Of a stretch of 64,000 nt of DNA, positions 24,263 to 32,451 are shown in pieces. The number at the start of each line of letters is the position of its first letter. Positions within the stretch are counted from its first letter, which is position 1. The stretch is from Thermohalobaculum sp050331395 (GTDB taxonomy: Bacteria; Pseudomonadota; Alphaproteobacteria; Rhodobacterales; Rhodobacteraceae): contig JBHJGX010000017.1 in assembly GCA_050331395.1 (NCBI GenBank), positions 6,148 to 70,147 on the forward strand. Direction: 5' to 3'. A program made the translations under genes and the position numbers. The notes beneath the pieces are model-generated. The model had not been told where the DNA came from and made no database searches. It was given only the letters and a program-made list of their open reading frames with translations.

Positions 24263-25063
24263 TCACACCCGGCCGAGGGCGAAGCCCTTGGCGATGTAGT
24301 TGCGCACGAAATAGATCACGAAAGCTCCCGGGATGATCGTTAGAACGCCGGCTGCCGCCAGAAGCCCGAGTTCGTAGCCCGCCGTCGAGGCCGTGCGGGT
24401 CATGGTGGCGGCGATCGGTTTGGCCTCGACCGAAGTGAGCGTCTTGGCGAGCAACAATTCGACCCAGGAGAACATGAAACAGAAGAACGCTGCGACGCCG
24501 ACGCCCGACCGGATCGTCGGCAGGAAGATCCGAAAGAAAAAGCGCGGAAACGAATACCCGTCGATATAGGCGGTCTCGTCGAGTTCGCGGGGGACGCCGC
24601 GCATGAAGCCTTCGAGGATCCAGACTGCGAGCGGAATATTAAAGAGGCAATGAGCAAGCGCGACGGCCACATGCGTGTCGAAGAGCCCGACCGCCGAGTA
24701 AAGCTGAAAGAACGGCAGGGCGAAGACCGCGGGTGGCGCCATTCGATTGGTCAAGAGCCAAAAGAAGAGATGCTTGTCGCCAAGGAACCGATAACGCGAG
24801 AACGCATAGGCCGCCGGCAGCGCCACGCCCACGGACACCACTGTATTGATCGACACATAGATCAACGAGTTGATGTATCCCCAGTACCAGGTGGGGTCGC
24901 TAAAGATGACCGCATAATTCTCGAGGGTGAATTGCTGTGGGAATGGCGTGAACCCGCCGAGGATCTCGTTCGTGGTCTTGAAGGACATGGCGACGAGCCA
25001 GTAGATTGGCACCATCAGAAACATGATATAAATGGTCAGCACAAGCCAGGCGACATACCTCAT
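24263..25063 (-). CDS. glpQ: Glycerol ABC transporter permease GlpQ
   Basis: 266 residues with six membrane helices of the MalG-type permease family. The EAA loop that contacts the ATPases is visible as ELDETAYIDGYSFPRFFFRIFLP (about residues 159-181). The position after glpS, glpT and glpP and before DUF2160 identifies it as the second permease of the glycerol importer. It overlaps glpP by 4 bp (ATGA type), indicating coupled translation. Confidence 0.88.
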   Translation of the reverse strand: MRYVAWLVLTIYIMFLMVPIYWLVAMSFKTTNEILGGFTPFPQQFTLENYAVIFSDPTWYWGYINSLIYVSINTVVSVGVALPAAYAFSRYRFLGDKHLFFWLLTNRMAPPAVFALPFFQLYSAVGLFDTHVAVALAHCLFNIPLAVWILEGFMRGVPRELDETAYIDGYSFPRFFFRIFLPTIRSGVGVAAFFCFMFSWVELLLAKTLTSVEAKPIAATMTRTASTAGYELGLLAAAGVLTIIPGAFVIYFVRNYIAKGFALGRV

Positions 25064-25926
25064 GCGCGGTCACCCCGGGTCATCAGCGTATAGAATAGCC
25101 AGGAGACCAGAAGCGTCATCAAGAAGTAGATGAGACTCATCGCGGCTGCGGGCCCGAGGTCGAATTGTCCGAGGGCGATCTTGACCAGATCGATCGACAG
25201 GAAGGTCGTCGAATTCCCCGGTCCGCCGCCGGTCAGCACCGAGACTTCGGTATAGATCATAAAGCTGTCCATGAAGCGCAGCAGGACCGCGATGGTCAGC
25301 ACCTGGCTCATCTTCGGCAGTTCGATATGGCGGAAGATCGCGAGCCGGCTCGCCCCGTCGATGCGCGCGGCCTGATAATAGGCGTCCGGGATCGCCACCA
25401 GCCCCGCATAGGCCAAAAGCACCACCAGCGAGGTCCAGTGCCAGACATCCATCGCGACGATGGTCGCCCACGCGTCCCAGGGGTCTTGCGTAAAGTTGTA
25501 ATCGATCCCCGCCCCGTTCAGCGTCGCACCCAAAAGCCCGATATCAGGCAGCGCGAGGATATTCCACATGGCCCCGACCACGTTCCACGGGATGAGGAGC
25601 GGCAGCGCCATCAGGACGAGACAGACGGGCACGAACGGCCCCGAGCGCGGCATGCAGAGCGCGATCGCCACCCCGAGGGGGATTTCGATGAGCAGGATGA
25701 TCCCGGTAAAGAGCAGTTGCCGGCCGAGGGCCGCGTGAAAGCGCTCAGAATTCAGGATCTGCTCGTACCATTGCACGCCCGACCAGAGAAAGACGTTGTT
25801 CCCGAATGTCTCCTGCACCGAGTAATTGACGACGGTCATCAGCGGCACGAGCGCGTTGAAGGCCACAAGGATGAGCACCGGCAGGACCATCCACCAGGCG
25901 GCATTGTTCTGAATACGGGCCGACAT
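25060..25926 (-). CDS. glpP: Glycerol ABC transporter permease GlpP
   Basis: 288 residues, six membrane helices, MalF/UgpA-type sugar permease. The EAA loop reads YYQAARIDGASRLAIFRHIELP (about residues 182-203). It would form the membrane channel with GlpQ. The start ATG at 25926 overlaps the end of glpT by 1 bp and the end overlaps glpQ by 4 bp, so the genes are translationally coupled. Assignment to glycerol rests on the operon and on the divergent glpD/glpK. Confidence 0.88.
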   Translation of the reverse strand: MSARIQNNAAWWMVLPVLILVAFNALVPLMTVVNYSVQETFGNNVFLWSGVQWYEQILNSERFHAALGRQLLFTGIILLIEIPLGVAIALCMPRSGPFVPVCLVLMALPLLIPWNVVGAMWNILALPDIGLLGATLNGAGIDYNFTQDPWDAWATIVAMDVWHWTSLVVLLAYAGLVAIPDAYYQAARIDGASRLAIFRHIELPKMSQVLTIAVLLRFMDSFMIYTEVSVLTGGGPGNSTTFLSIDLVKIALGQFDLGPAAAMSLIYFLMTLLVSWLFYTLMTRGDRA

Positions 25927-27023
25927 CAGGCCTCCTCCCCGGCCAAGCGGCCATCGGCATAGAGATAGGTGCGCGCCGGGTCGAGGCGGACGCGCGGCTC
26001 GGCCGGGATCTCGGCATGTTCGGGCGCGAGAAGCGCGATCGGATGGCCGGCGAGGCGGAGCGTGACCACCCGAAAGCGCCCGGCATCGGCGATTTTGACG
26101 AGGGCGGCCGGATGTCCCTCGGGATCGAGGCGGACGAATTCCGGACGCACGCCGATCTCGAGCCGGGCATTGCCAGCGCCGGGGCGCGCGTTCGCGGTCT
26201 CGACGGGGACGGCCTCGGCGCCGTCGGCGGGCGCAATCAAGGTGCGCCCGGTGGCGATCGACGCGGGCAGTAAATTCATCCCCGGCGAGCCGATGAAATG
26301 CCCGACAAAGGTGTGCATCGGCCGCTCGAAAAGCTCGATGGGCGTGCCGGTCTGGACGACTTCGCCGGCCGACATGACAACGACGCGGTCGGCGAAGGTG
26401 AGCGCCTCGGTCTGGTCATGGGTCACATAGATCATCGTCGCGCCAACTTTCTGGTGCAACTCCTTGAGCTTGGACCGGAGCTGCCATTTCAGATGCGGAT
26501 CGATTACCGTGAGCGGCTCGTCGAAGAGGATCGCGGCGACGTCTTCGCGCACGAGGCCGCGGCCGAGGGAAATCTTCTGCTTCTCGTCGGCCGAGAGCCC
26601 GGCCGCGCGCGTGTCGAGCATCGGCGCGAGTTCGAGCATCTCGGCGATCTCGGCGACCCGGGCGGCGATCTTCGCCGCCGGCACCCGGCGGTTGCGGAGC
26701 GGGAAGGCCAGGTTCTCCGCCACGGTCATGGTGTCGTAGATCACCGGGAACTGGAAGACCTGGGCGATGTTCCGCCGGTCGGGGCCGCGGCGGGTGACAT
26801 CGTCGCCGTCGAAGCGGATCCGCCCCTCAGTCGGGCGCAAGAGCCCCGAAATCAGGTTCAGGAGCGTGGTCTTTCCGCATCCCGACGGCCCGAGGAGCGC
26901 ATAGGCGCCACCGTCCTGCCATTCGAGATCGAGCGATTGAAGCGCCCAATCGCCGGGGGCCCCGGTGCGCCGCGCGCGCGGCACATAGGAGTGGCGGAGG
27001 CCGTCAAGCGTGATCGTGGCCAT
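25926..27023 (-). CDS. glpT: Glycerol ABC transporter ATP-binding protein GlpT
   Basis: 365 residues: ATPase domain (1-240) plus a C-terminal TOBE-type regulatory domain. Walker A is GPSGCGKTTL, the Q-loop follows at QVFQFPVIY, Walker B is AAILFDEPLTVID, and the H-loop is YVTHDQTEAL. The signature motif is degenerate, LSADEKQKISLGRG in place of LSGGQ. The partner GlpS has the canonical signature, so the pair probably has one standard and one altered ATP site. The name follows the rhizobial GlpSTPQV nomenclature and is unrelated to the E. coli glycerol-3-phosphate antiporter GlpT. Confidence 0.88.
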   Translation of the reverse strand: MATITLDGLRHSYVPRARRTGAPGDWALQSLDLEWQDGGAYALLGPSGCGKTTLLNLISGLLRPTEGRIRFDGDDVTRRGPDRRNIAQVFQFPVIYDTMTVAENLAFPLRNRRVPAAKIAARVAEIAEMLELAPMLDTRAAGLSADEKQKISLGRGLVREDVAAILFDEPLTVIDPHLKWQLRSKLKELHQKVGATMIYVTHDQTEALTFADRVVVMSAGEVVQTGTPIELFERPMHTFVGHFIGSPGMNLLPASIATGRTLIAPADGAEAVPVETANARPGAGNARLEIGVRPEFVRLDPEGHPAALVKIADAGRFRVVTLRLAGHPIALLAPEHAEIPAEPRVRLDPARTYLYADGRLAGEEA

Positions 27024-28096
27024 CAGGCGCCCACCCGTCGGCCGTCAGCGTCGAAATAGAGGCATGCGCTGGGCTCGAGCCAGAAGGTCGCCGTCTCGCC
27101 GACTTCGGCCGGGTGGATGCCGTGGCTGAGGCTGACCCAGGTGGTGTCGGCCACCTCGAAATGCGCGACAGTCTCCGAGCCCGAGAGCTCGGTCACGAGA
27201 ACCCGGCCGGTGACAGCGACGGTGCCCTCGCGGGCGACCGGATGGACCGCATGGGGCCGAATGCCCACCGTGTAGGCCCCATCGGCGAGGCTCGAAATCC
27301 TGTCGGGCGCGGTCCATGTCACCGCCGCCCCGCCGGTCGGCAACCGGATCTCGCCGCCCCGTTTCTCGACCCCAGCCGCGTTCATCGGCGGCTCGGAGAA
27401 GACCCGCGCCGTCGTCAGATCGCGGGGATCGCGGTAAAGCGCACTCGTCGGGCCGAACCCGGTCACCCGCCCCTCGTGAAGCGTCGCCGTATGCCCGCCG
27501 AGCAACAGCGCCTCGGTCGGTTCGGTCGTCGCATAGACCACCACCGCGCCGCGGTCCGCGAAGAGACGCGGCAATTCCTCGCGCAGCTCTTCCCGCAGCT
27601 TGAAATCGAGGTTTGCGAGCGGCTCGTCGAGTAGGACGAGATCCGCGTCCTTGACGAGCGCGCGGGCGAGCGCCGTGCGCTGCTGCTGCCCGCCTGAGAG
27701 CTCGGACGGCCGGCGCTCGAGCATCGGGGTCAACCGCAAGAGCTCGGCGGTCTCGCGCACGCGTGCATCGAGGGCCGCGCGCGCCATGCCCGCCACGCGC
27801 AGCGGCGACGCGATATTCTCATAGACCGACATCGACGGGTAATTGATGAATTGTTGGTGGACCATCGCGACCCGCCGGCGGCGCACGGAGACCCCGGTCA
27901 CGTCACGCCCGTCGAAGCGCACGCGGCCTCCGGTCGGCCGCTCGAGCCCGGCCATCAGATGCATCAGCGTCGTCTTGCCCGCCCGGGTCACGCCGAGCAG
28001 GCAATTGAAGCCCCCGCGCTCGATCGTGAGATCGGTGGGGTGGATATGCGTCTCCGCCCCCACCTGCAGGCTCACTTGGCTGAGCTCGAGCGTCAT
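27023..28096 (-). CDS. glpS: Glycerol ABC transporter ATP-binding protein GlpS
   Basis: 357 residues. Walker A is GVTRAGKTTL, the signature is LSGGQQQRTALARAL, and Walker B is LVLLDEPLANLD. In the H-loop position the sequence is YATTEPTEAL, so the usual His is replaced by Thr; this departs from canonical ABC ATPases and complements the degenerate signature of GlpT. A C-terminal TOBE-like domain follows. It shares one base with the start of glpT. Confidence 0.88.
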   Translation of the reverse strand: MTLELSQVSLQVGAETHIHPTDLTIERGGFNCLLGVTRAGKTTLMHLMAGLERPTGGRVRFDGRDVTGVSVRRRRVAMVHQQFINYPSMSVYENIASPLRVAGMARAALDARVRETAELLRLTPMLERRPSELSGGQQQRTALARALVKDADLVLLDEPLANLDFKLREELREELPRLFADRGAVVVYATTEPTEALLLGGHTATLHEGRVTGFGPTSALYRDPRDLTTARVFSEPPMNAAGVEKRGGEIRLPTGGAAVTWTAPDRISSLADGAYTVGIRPHAVHPVAREGTVAVTGRVLVTELSGSETVAHFEVADTTWVSLSHGIHPAEVGETATFWLEPSACLYFDADGRRVGA

Positions 28097-28130
28097 CGTC
28101 TCCCTTCGACGGGGGCGCCTGCCCCGTCCC

Positions 28131-28691
28131 TCAGCGCGCCCGGACTTTGAACCAAAAGTCGAAAGCGCCCGAATTGTTGGCGTAGGCGTCCCGTTTGCCG
28201 CCGTCGTTCACGAGCACCTGGATCGGGTAGCCCGTGCGGAAGGTCATCAGGTTCGGCCGGTTGCGGTCCGTCGAGTTGATCGAATACGCGATCTTGGTGT
28301 CGGGCTGCCAGACGACGATGGCATAGCGCGGCACGTCCGGGAACAGATACCCCTGCCCCGCCCGTTGGCCGGTGCCCTGCGGCGACTGGACGTTCGTATT
28401 GCCCGAAGACCAGCGAATATCGTCCACATAGACGACCATCTCCGCCGCCTGCACCGCCTGGCCGCCCCGAAGCACGAGCCTCGAATAGGCGTTCACCGCG
28501 GCGTTGTTGATCTTGTACCACGCGTCGGCGTTCTCGACCCCGCCCTCGGGGACTGCGGCGACGGTGGACTCAGGCAGGTCGAACCCGCCGGCAAGCTCGT
28601 TCACATTGACTTGCCCGGCAGCAGGAAGCGCGAGGCCGACGACAAGCGCAACCGCGGCGGCCGGACGGAGGAGAGCGGCAGAGATGGACAT
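28131..28691 (-). CDS. Secreted protein of unknown function in the glycerol operon
   Basis: 186 residues with a clear signal peptide (LLRPAAAVALVVGLALPAAG, cleavage before QVNV) and a mature domain of about 160 residues without recognised family. It has aromatic-rich beta segments such as RYAIVVWQPDTKIAYSIN and ends AFDFWFKVRAR. It lies between the binding protein gene glpV (138 bp upstream) and glpS (34 bp downstream) on the same strand, so it is probably cotranscribed and acts in the periplasm. Function cannot be assigned; an accessory role in glycerol uptake is a guess from position. Confidence 0.75.
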   Translation of the reverse strand: MSISAALLRPAAAVALVVGLALPAAGQVNVNELAGGFDLPESTVAAVPEGGVENADAWYKINNAAVNAYSRLVLRGGQAVQAAEMVVYVDDIRWSSGNTNVQSPQGTGQRAGQGYLFPDVPRYAIVVWQPDTKIAYSINSTDRNRPNLMTFRTGYPIQVLVNDGGKRDAYANNSGAFDFWFKVRAR

Positions 28692-28828
28692 GTGTAACCT
28701 TTCATGAGCGAACAGCGCCGAGGATGCGATGGCAAGAACACAGCCAGTATGGCACAGCCAGCCGGTCTTCGGGGACGGTTTCGCTCGGCGGTCGGGAGGC
28801 GGGGCAGGCGCGCCCCGCCCGGTCGACC

Positions 28829-30565
28829 TCAGTTCGCGTCCTGCCAGCGCTTGATCAGGTCCTCATAAGCGACCGTCTCGCCCTGCGGCTTCTCGTTGTC
28901 GAGTTTGGGCTTTGGCGAGCCGGGCTGCGAGAGCCAGTACTCCGCCTCGCGGGGCTCGTTGAGGCGCGGACCGCACCCGTTGTAGACGCCGGCCTGCTCG
29001 TCCGCCGCCTGCATCCGCGCCATCACCGTGTCCATTTCCTGTGCGAGCCGGTCCATCGCTTCCTGCGGCGTAAACGCGCCCGAATTCACGTCGCCGATCT
29101 GCTGCCACCAGATCTGGGCGAGCTTGGGGTAGTCGGGCACATTGATGCCGGTCGGGGACCACAGCACCCGGTCCGGCGAGCGATAGAACTCGACCAGACC
29201 GCCGAGCTTGGGCGCGCGTTCGGTAAAGCTCTCGTGCCGAACGGTACTGTCACGGATGAAGGTCAGACCCACATGGCTCTTGCGGACATCGACGGTTTTC
29301 GACGTCACGAATTGCGCATAGAGCCAAGCCGCTTTACGCCGCTCGACGGGGGTCGACGTGAACAGTGTCCATGAACCCGCATCCTGATAGCCGAGCTTCT
29401 GGCCTTCTTCCCAGTAGGGGCCGTGGGGCGACGGCGCCATCCGCCAGAGCGGGTTGCCCTCCGCATCCACAGTGTTGTTGCCGTCGGACTGGGGCGCGAC
29501 CATCGACTGGGTAAAGGCCGTATACCAAAAGATCTGCTGCGCCACGTTGCCCTGCGAGAGCGCCGGCAAGGACTGGTAGAAGTCATAGTTCGCGGCCGCG
29601 GGCGGCGCGTATTTCCGAAGCCACTCGTCCCATTTGCGGATCGCGTAAACCGCCGCCGGCCCGTTCGCCGCGCCGCCGCGCGTCACCGACGCGCCGACCG
29701 GGTTACAGCTGCCCTCGGGCATCCGGATGCCCCACTCGTCCACCGGCACGCCGTTCGGCCGCCCGGTCGAGCCTGCGCCCGCCATCGAGAGCCAGGCATC
29801 GGTCATTCGCCAGCCGAGATCGGGCGCACGCTTGCCGTAATCCATATGGCCGTAGATCCGTACGCCGTCGATCTCGCGCACATGTTCCGAGAAAAACTCG
29901 GCGATATCCTCATAAGCCGACCAGTTGACCGGCACGCCGAGATCGTAACCATAGATCTCGCGGAACTGCTCCTGAAAGTCCTCTCGGTCGAACCAGTCTT
30001 TGCGGAACCAGTAGAGATTGGCGAATTGCTGGTCGGGCAACTGATAGAGTTTCCCATCGGGCCCGGTGGTGAAGGAAATTCCCATGAAATCGTCGAGGTC
30101 GAGACCCGGGTTGGTAACCTCCGCGCCCTCGCCTGCCATCCAGTCGGTCAGGTTCTGCGCAAGCCCGAGCCGCGCATGGGTACCGATCAGGTCGCTGTCG
30201 TTCACATAGGCGTCGTAGAGGTTCCGGCCGGTCTGAAGCTGGGTTTGGACAGCCTGCACCACCTCGCCCTCGCCGAGCAGCTGGTGGTTCACCCGGATGC
30301 CGGTGATCTCCTCGAACGCCCGGGTCAGGGTCTCGGCCTCGTAGCTGTGCGTCGGGATCGTTTCGGAGAGGACGTTGATCTCCATCCCGGCGAACGGCTC
30401 AGCGGCCTCGATGAACCACTCCATCTCCGCGAGCTGCTCCTCGCGGCTGAGCGCGGAGGGCTGAAATTCGTCGTCGATCCAACGCTCTGCCGCGCCGATA
30501 TCCGCAGCGGCCGGCGCGGCCAGAACGAGCGCGAGCGCAGACGCGACCCAAAGGCTTCTGATCAT
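28829..30565 (-). CDS. glpV: Glycerol ABC transporter substrate-binding protein GlpV
   Basis: 578 residues, family-1 extracellular binding protein with signal peptide (MIRSLWVASALALVLAAP, cleavage after AAA). NLYWFRKDWFDREDFQEQF, RAPDLGWRMTDAWLSMAG and the C-terminal VYNGCGPRLN are typical of the long GlpV-type glycerol binding proteins of alphaproteobacteria. It captures glycerol in the periplasm. The start at 30565 has GGGAGG 7 nt upstream; an in-frame upstream start at 30625 would put residues before the signal peptide. It is the first gene of the transporter operon and is divergent from glpD. Confidence 0.88.
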   Translation of the reverse strand: MIRSLWVASALALVLAAPAAADIGAAERWIDDEFQPSALSREEQLAEMEWFIEAAEPFAGMEINVLSETIPTHSYEAETLTRAFEEITGIRVNHQLLGEGEVVQAVQTQLQTGRNLYDAYVNDSDLIGTHARLGLAQNLTDWMAGEGAEVTNPGLDLDDFMGISFTTGPDGKLYQLPDQQFANLYWFRKDWFDREDFQEQFREIYGYDLGVPVNWSAYEDIAEFFSEHVREIDGVRIYGHMDYGKRAPDLGWRMTDAWLSMAGAGSTGRPNGVPVDEWGIRMPEGSCNPVGASVTRGGAANGPAAVYAIRKWDEWLRKYAPPAAANYDFYQSLPALSQGNVAQQIFWYTAFTQSMVAPQSDGNNTVDAEGNPLWRMAPSPHGPYWEEGQKLGYQDAGSWTLFTSTPVERRKAAWLYAQFVTSKTVDVRKSHVGLTFIRDSTVRHESFTERAPKLGGLVEFYRSPDRVLWSPTGINVPDYPKLAQIWWQQIGDVNSGAFTPQEAMDRLAQEMDTVMARMQAADEQAGVYNGCGPRLNEPREAEYWLSQPGSPKPKLDNEKPQGETVAYEDLIKRWQDAN

Positions 30566-30742
30566 CCGATCCTCCCTGATCTGGGCTGGCTCTCCCGACC
30601 AACCTCGGCGCAAAGACACCACCATCGGACCCGGTGGTCAACGCTTTTCACCGGCCGCAGGCGCGAGCGGCCGGCAGCCTTCGGCGGGGCCCGCGGGTGG
30701 AGGCTTCGTGGCAAGAGAAGACTGAAACTTCCGCACCTCGGA

Positions 30743-30758
30743 AAAACGCGCGCGTTTT
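30743..30758. promoter_or_regulatory. 16-bp palindrome in the glpV-glpD divergent promoter region
   Basis: AAAACGCG (30743-30750) followed by CGCGTTTT (30751-30758) is a perfect palindrome about 90-107 bp upstream of glpD and 180 bp upstream of glpV. Its position between two divergent glycerol operons suggests an operator that could control both. A GC-rich hairpin CCGGCCGC (30651-30658) / GCGGCCGG (30667-30674) also lies in this 284-bp gap. No DeoR/GlpR-type regulator gene is in the window. Confidence 0.4.
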
Positions 30759-30849
30759 CGGGGCTCTGCCCGTCGGATTCGCCGAACACGGTTCTGATCG
30801 AGCCGGTGCAAGCGATATGGTAAGGACTGTGCGCAAAGGAGGAGCCAAT

Positions 30850-32373
30850 ATGACCAGCGAGATCTTCGACCTCGCCATCGTCGGTGGTGGCGTAAACGGC
30901 TGCGGGATCGCCCGGGATGCCGTCGGCCGCGGCCTGAGCGTCACGCTTTGCGAACAAGGCGACCTCGCACAGGCGACCTCGTCGTCCTCGACAAAATTGT
31001 TCCACGGCGGGCTCCGTTATCTCGAACACTACGAGTTCCGGTTGGTCCGCCAGAGCCTCGTCGAACGCGAAGTCCTGCTCCGAGCCATGCCGCATATATC
31101 TTGGCCCATGCGCTTCGTGCTGCCGCATCATCGGGGATTGCGCCCCGCCTGGCTGCTGCGCCTCGGTCTTTTTCTCTACGATCATCTGGGCGGACGGAAA
31201 ATCCTGCCTGGAACGCGGACCGTGGATTTGCGCAGCGATCCGGTGGGCCGGGCGCTTAAGCCGGATTTCACCAAGGCGTTCGAGTACTCGGATTGTTGGG
31301 TCGAGGACTCGATGCTCGTTGCACTCAATGCCCGCGACGCGGCCGACCGGGGCGCCGAGATCCGCACCCGCACTCGGCTGGAGACCGCCGAGCGGCGTGA
31401 CGGCCTTTGGCATCTGACCTATCGGGATGTCGAGACCGGCGCGACCGAGGCCCGGCGAGCCCGCGGGCTCGTCAATGCGGGCGGCCCATGGGTCGAAGAC
31501 GTGATCCGTGGCGCGCTTCGCCAAAATACCGCCGCACGCATTCGCCTCGTCCGCGGCAGTCATCTTGTGGTGCCGCGGCTGACCGACCATGATCGCGCCT
31601 ATATTTTTCAAAACTCCGACCAGAGGATCGTATTCGCGATCCCTTATGAAGAGGACTTCACCCTCATCGGCACGACGGATGTCGAGCATAAGGACCTGGA
31701 CGACATTCGCTGTACGGACGAGGAAGCGGAGTATCTGTGCCGCGCCGCGTCCGAGTATTTCGCTGAACCGGTCACGGCCGACCGCATCGTTTGGCGCTAT
31801 GCGGGGGTACGGCCGCTCTATGACGACGGACAGTCCTCTGCGTCGAAGGCCACTCGGGATTACGTTTTGACGGCCGAGGATGCGGACGGACAGGCGCCGC
31901 TTCTCAATGTCTTCGGCGGGAAAATCACGACATTTCGAAAGCTTGCCGAAGCCGCGCTCGAAAAGCTGCGGCCATGGTATCCGGCCATGGGTGGCGGATG
32001 GACCGCGCGCGCGGCGCTGCCGGGCGGCGACTTTCCCCATGACGGGGTCGCGGCGCTTGTCGCCGATTTGTCGGCCGAACACCCCTATCTTGGCGTGCGG
32101 CGGGCCCGGCGCTTGGTGCGCGCCTATGGCACCGAGGCGCGGTTGATGCTGGACGGAGCGACCTCGGAAGCCGATCTCGGTCCTGAATTCGGCGCCGGTC
32201 TGACCGCGCGGGAGGTTCGTTGGATGCGCGACCGGCTTTGGGCGCGAACGGCCGAGGATATCCTTTGGCGCCGATCGAAACTCGGCCTCCGCGTAACCGC
32301 TGAGGAAACAGCACGGCTCCGGCGTTTCCTCGCCGAGGACGGTCCATCGAGCGCCCGAGCCGCGGCCGAGTGA
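30850..32373 (+). CDS. glpD: Glycerol-3-phosphate dehydrogenase (aerobic, FAD-dependent)
   Basis: 507 residues. The FAD-binding motif is DLAIVGGGVNGCGIARDA at the N-terminus, followed by SSSSTKLFHGGLRYLEHYEF and LVREVLL-type segments conserved in GlpD; INVFGGKITTFR-like NVFGGKITTFRKLAE is near residue 360. The enzyme oxidises glycerol-3-phosphate to dihydroxyacetone phosphate and passes electrons to quinone at the inner membrane. AAAGGAGGAG precedes the ATG at 30850. It forms an operon with glpK (78-bp gap). Confidence 0.97.
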   Translation: MTSEIFDLAIVGGGVNGCGIARDAVGRGLSVTLCEQGDLAQATSSSSTKLFHGGLRYLEHYEFRLVRQSLVEREVLLRAMPHISWPMRFVLPHHRGLRPAWLLRLGLFLYDHLGGRKILPGTRTVDLRSDPVGRALKPDFTKAFEYSDCWVEDSMLVALNARDAADRGAEIRTRTRLETAERRDGLWHLTYRDVETGATEARRARGLVNAGGPWVEDVIRGALRQNTAARIRLVRGSHLVVPRLTDHDRAYIFQNSDQRIVFAIPYEEDFTLIGTTDVEHKDLDDIRCTDEEAEYLCRAASEYFAEPVTADRIVWRYAGVRPLYDDGQSSASKATRDYVLTAEDADGQAPLLNVFGGKITTFRKLAEAALEKLRPWYPAMGGGWTARAALPGGDFPHDGVAALVADLSAEHPYLGVRRARRLVRAYGTEARLMLDGATSEADLGPEFGAGLTAREVRWMRDRLWARTAEDILWRRSKLGLRVTAEETARLRRFLAEDGPSSARAAAE

Positions 32374-32451
32374 GCGCAGCCGACGCCTGGTCCCCTTGCC
32401 AACGCCCCCCGACCGCGGTTCGATGCGAAAAAACGGTAAGGGGAGGGAGAT

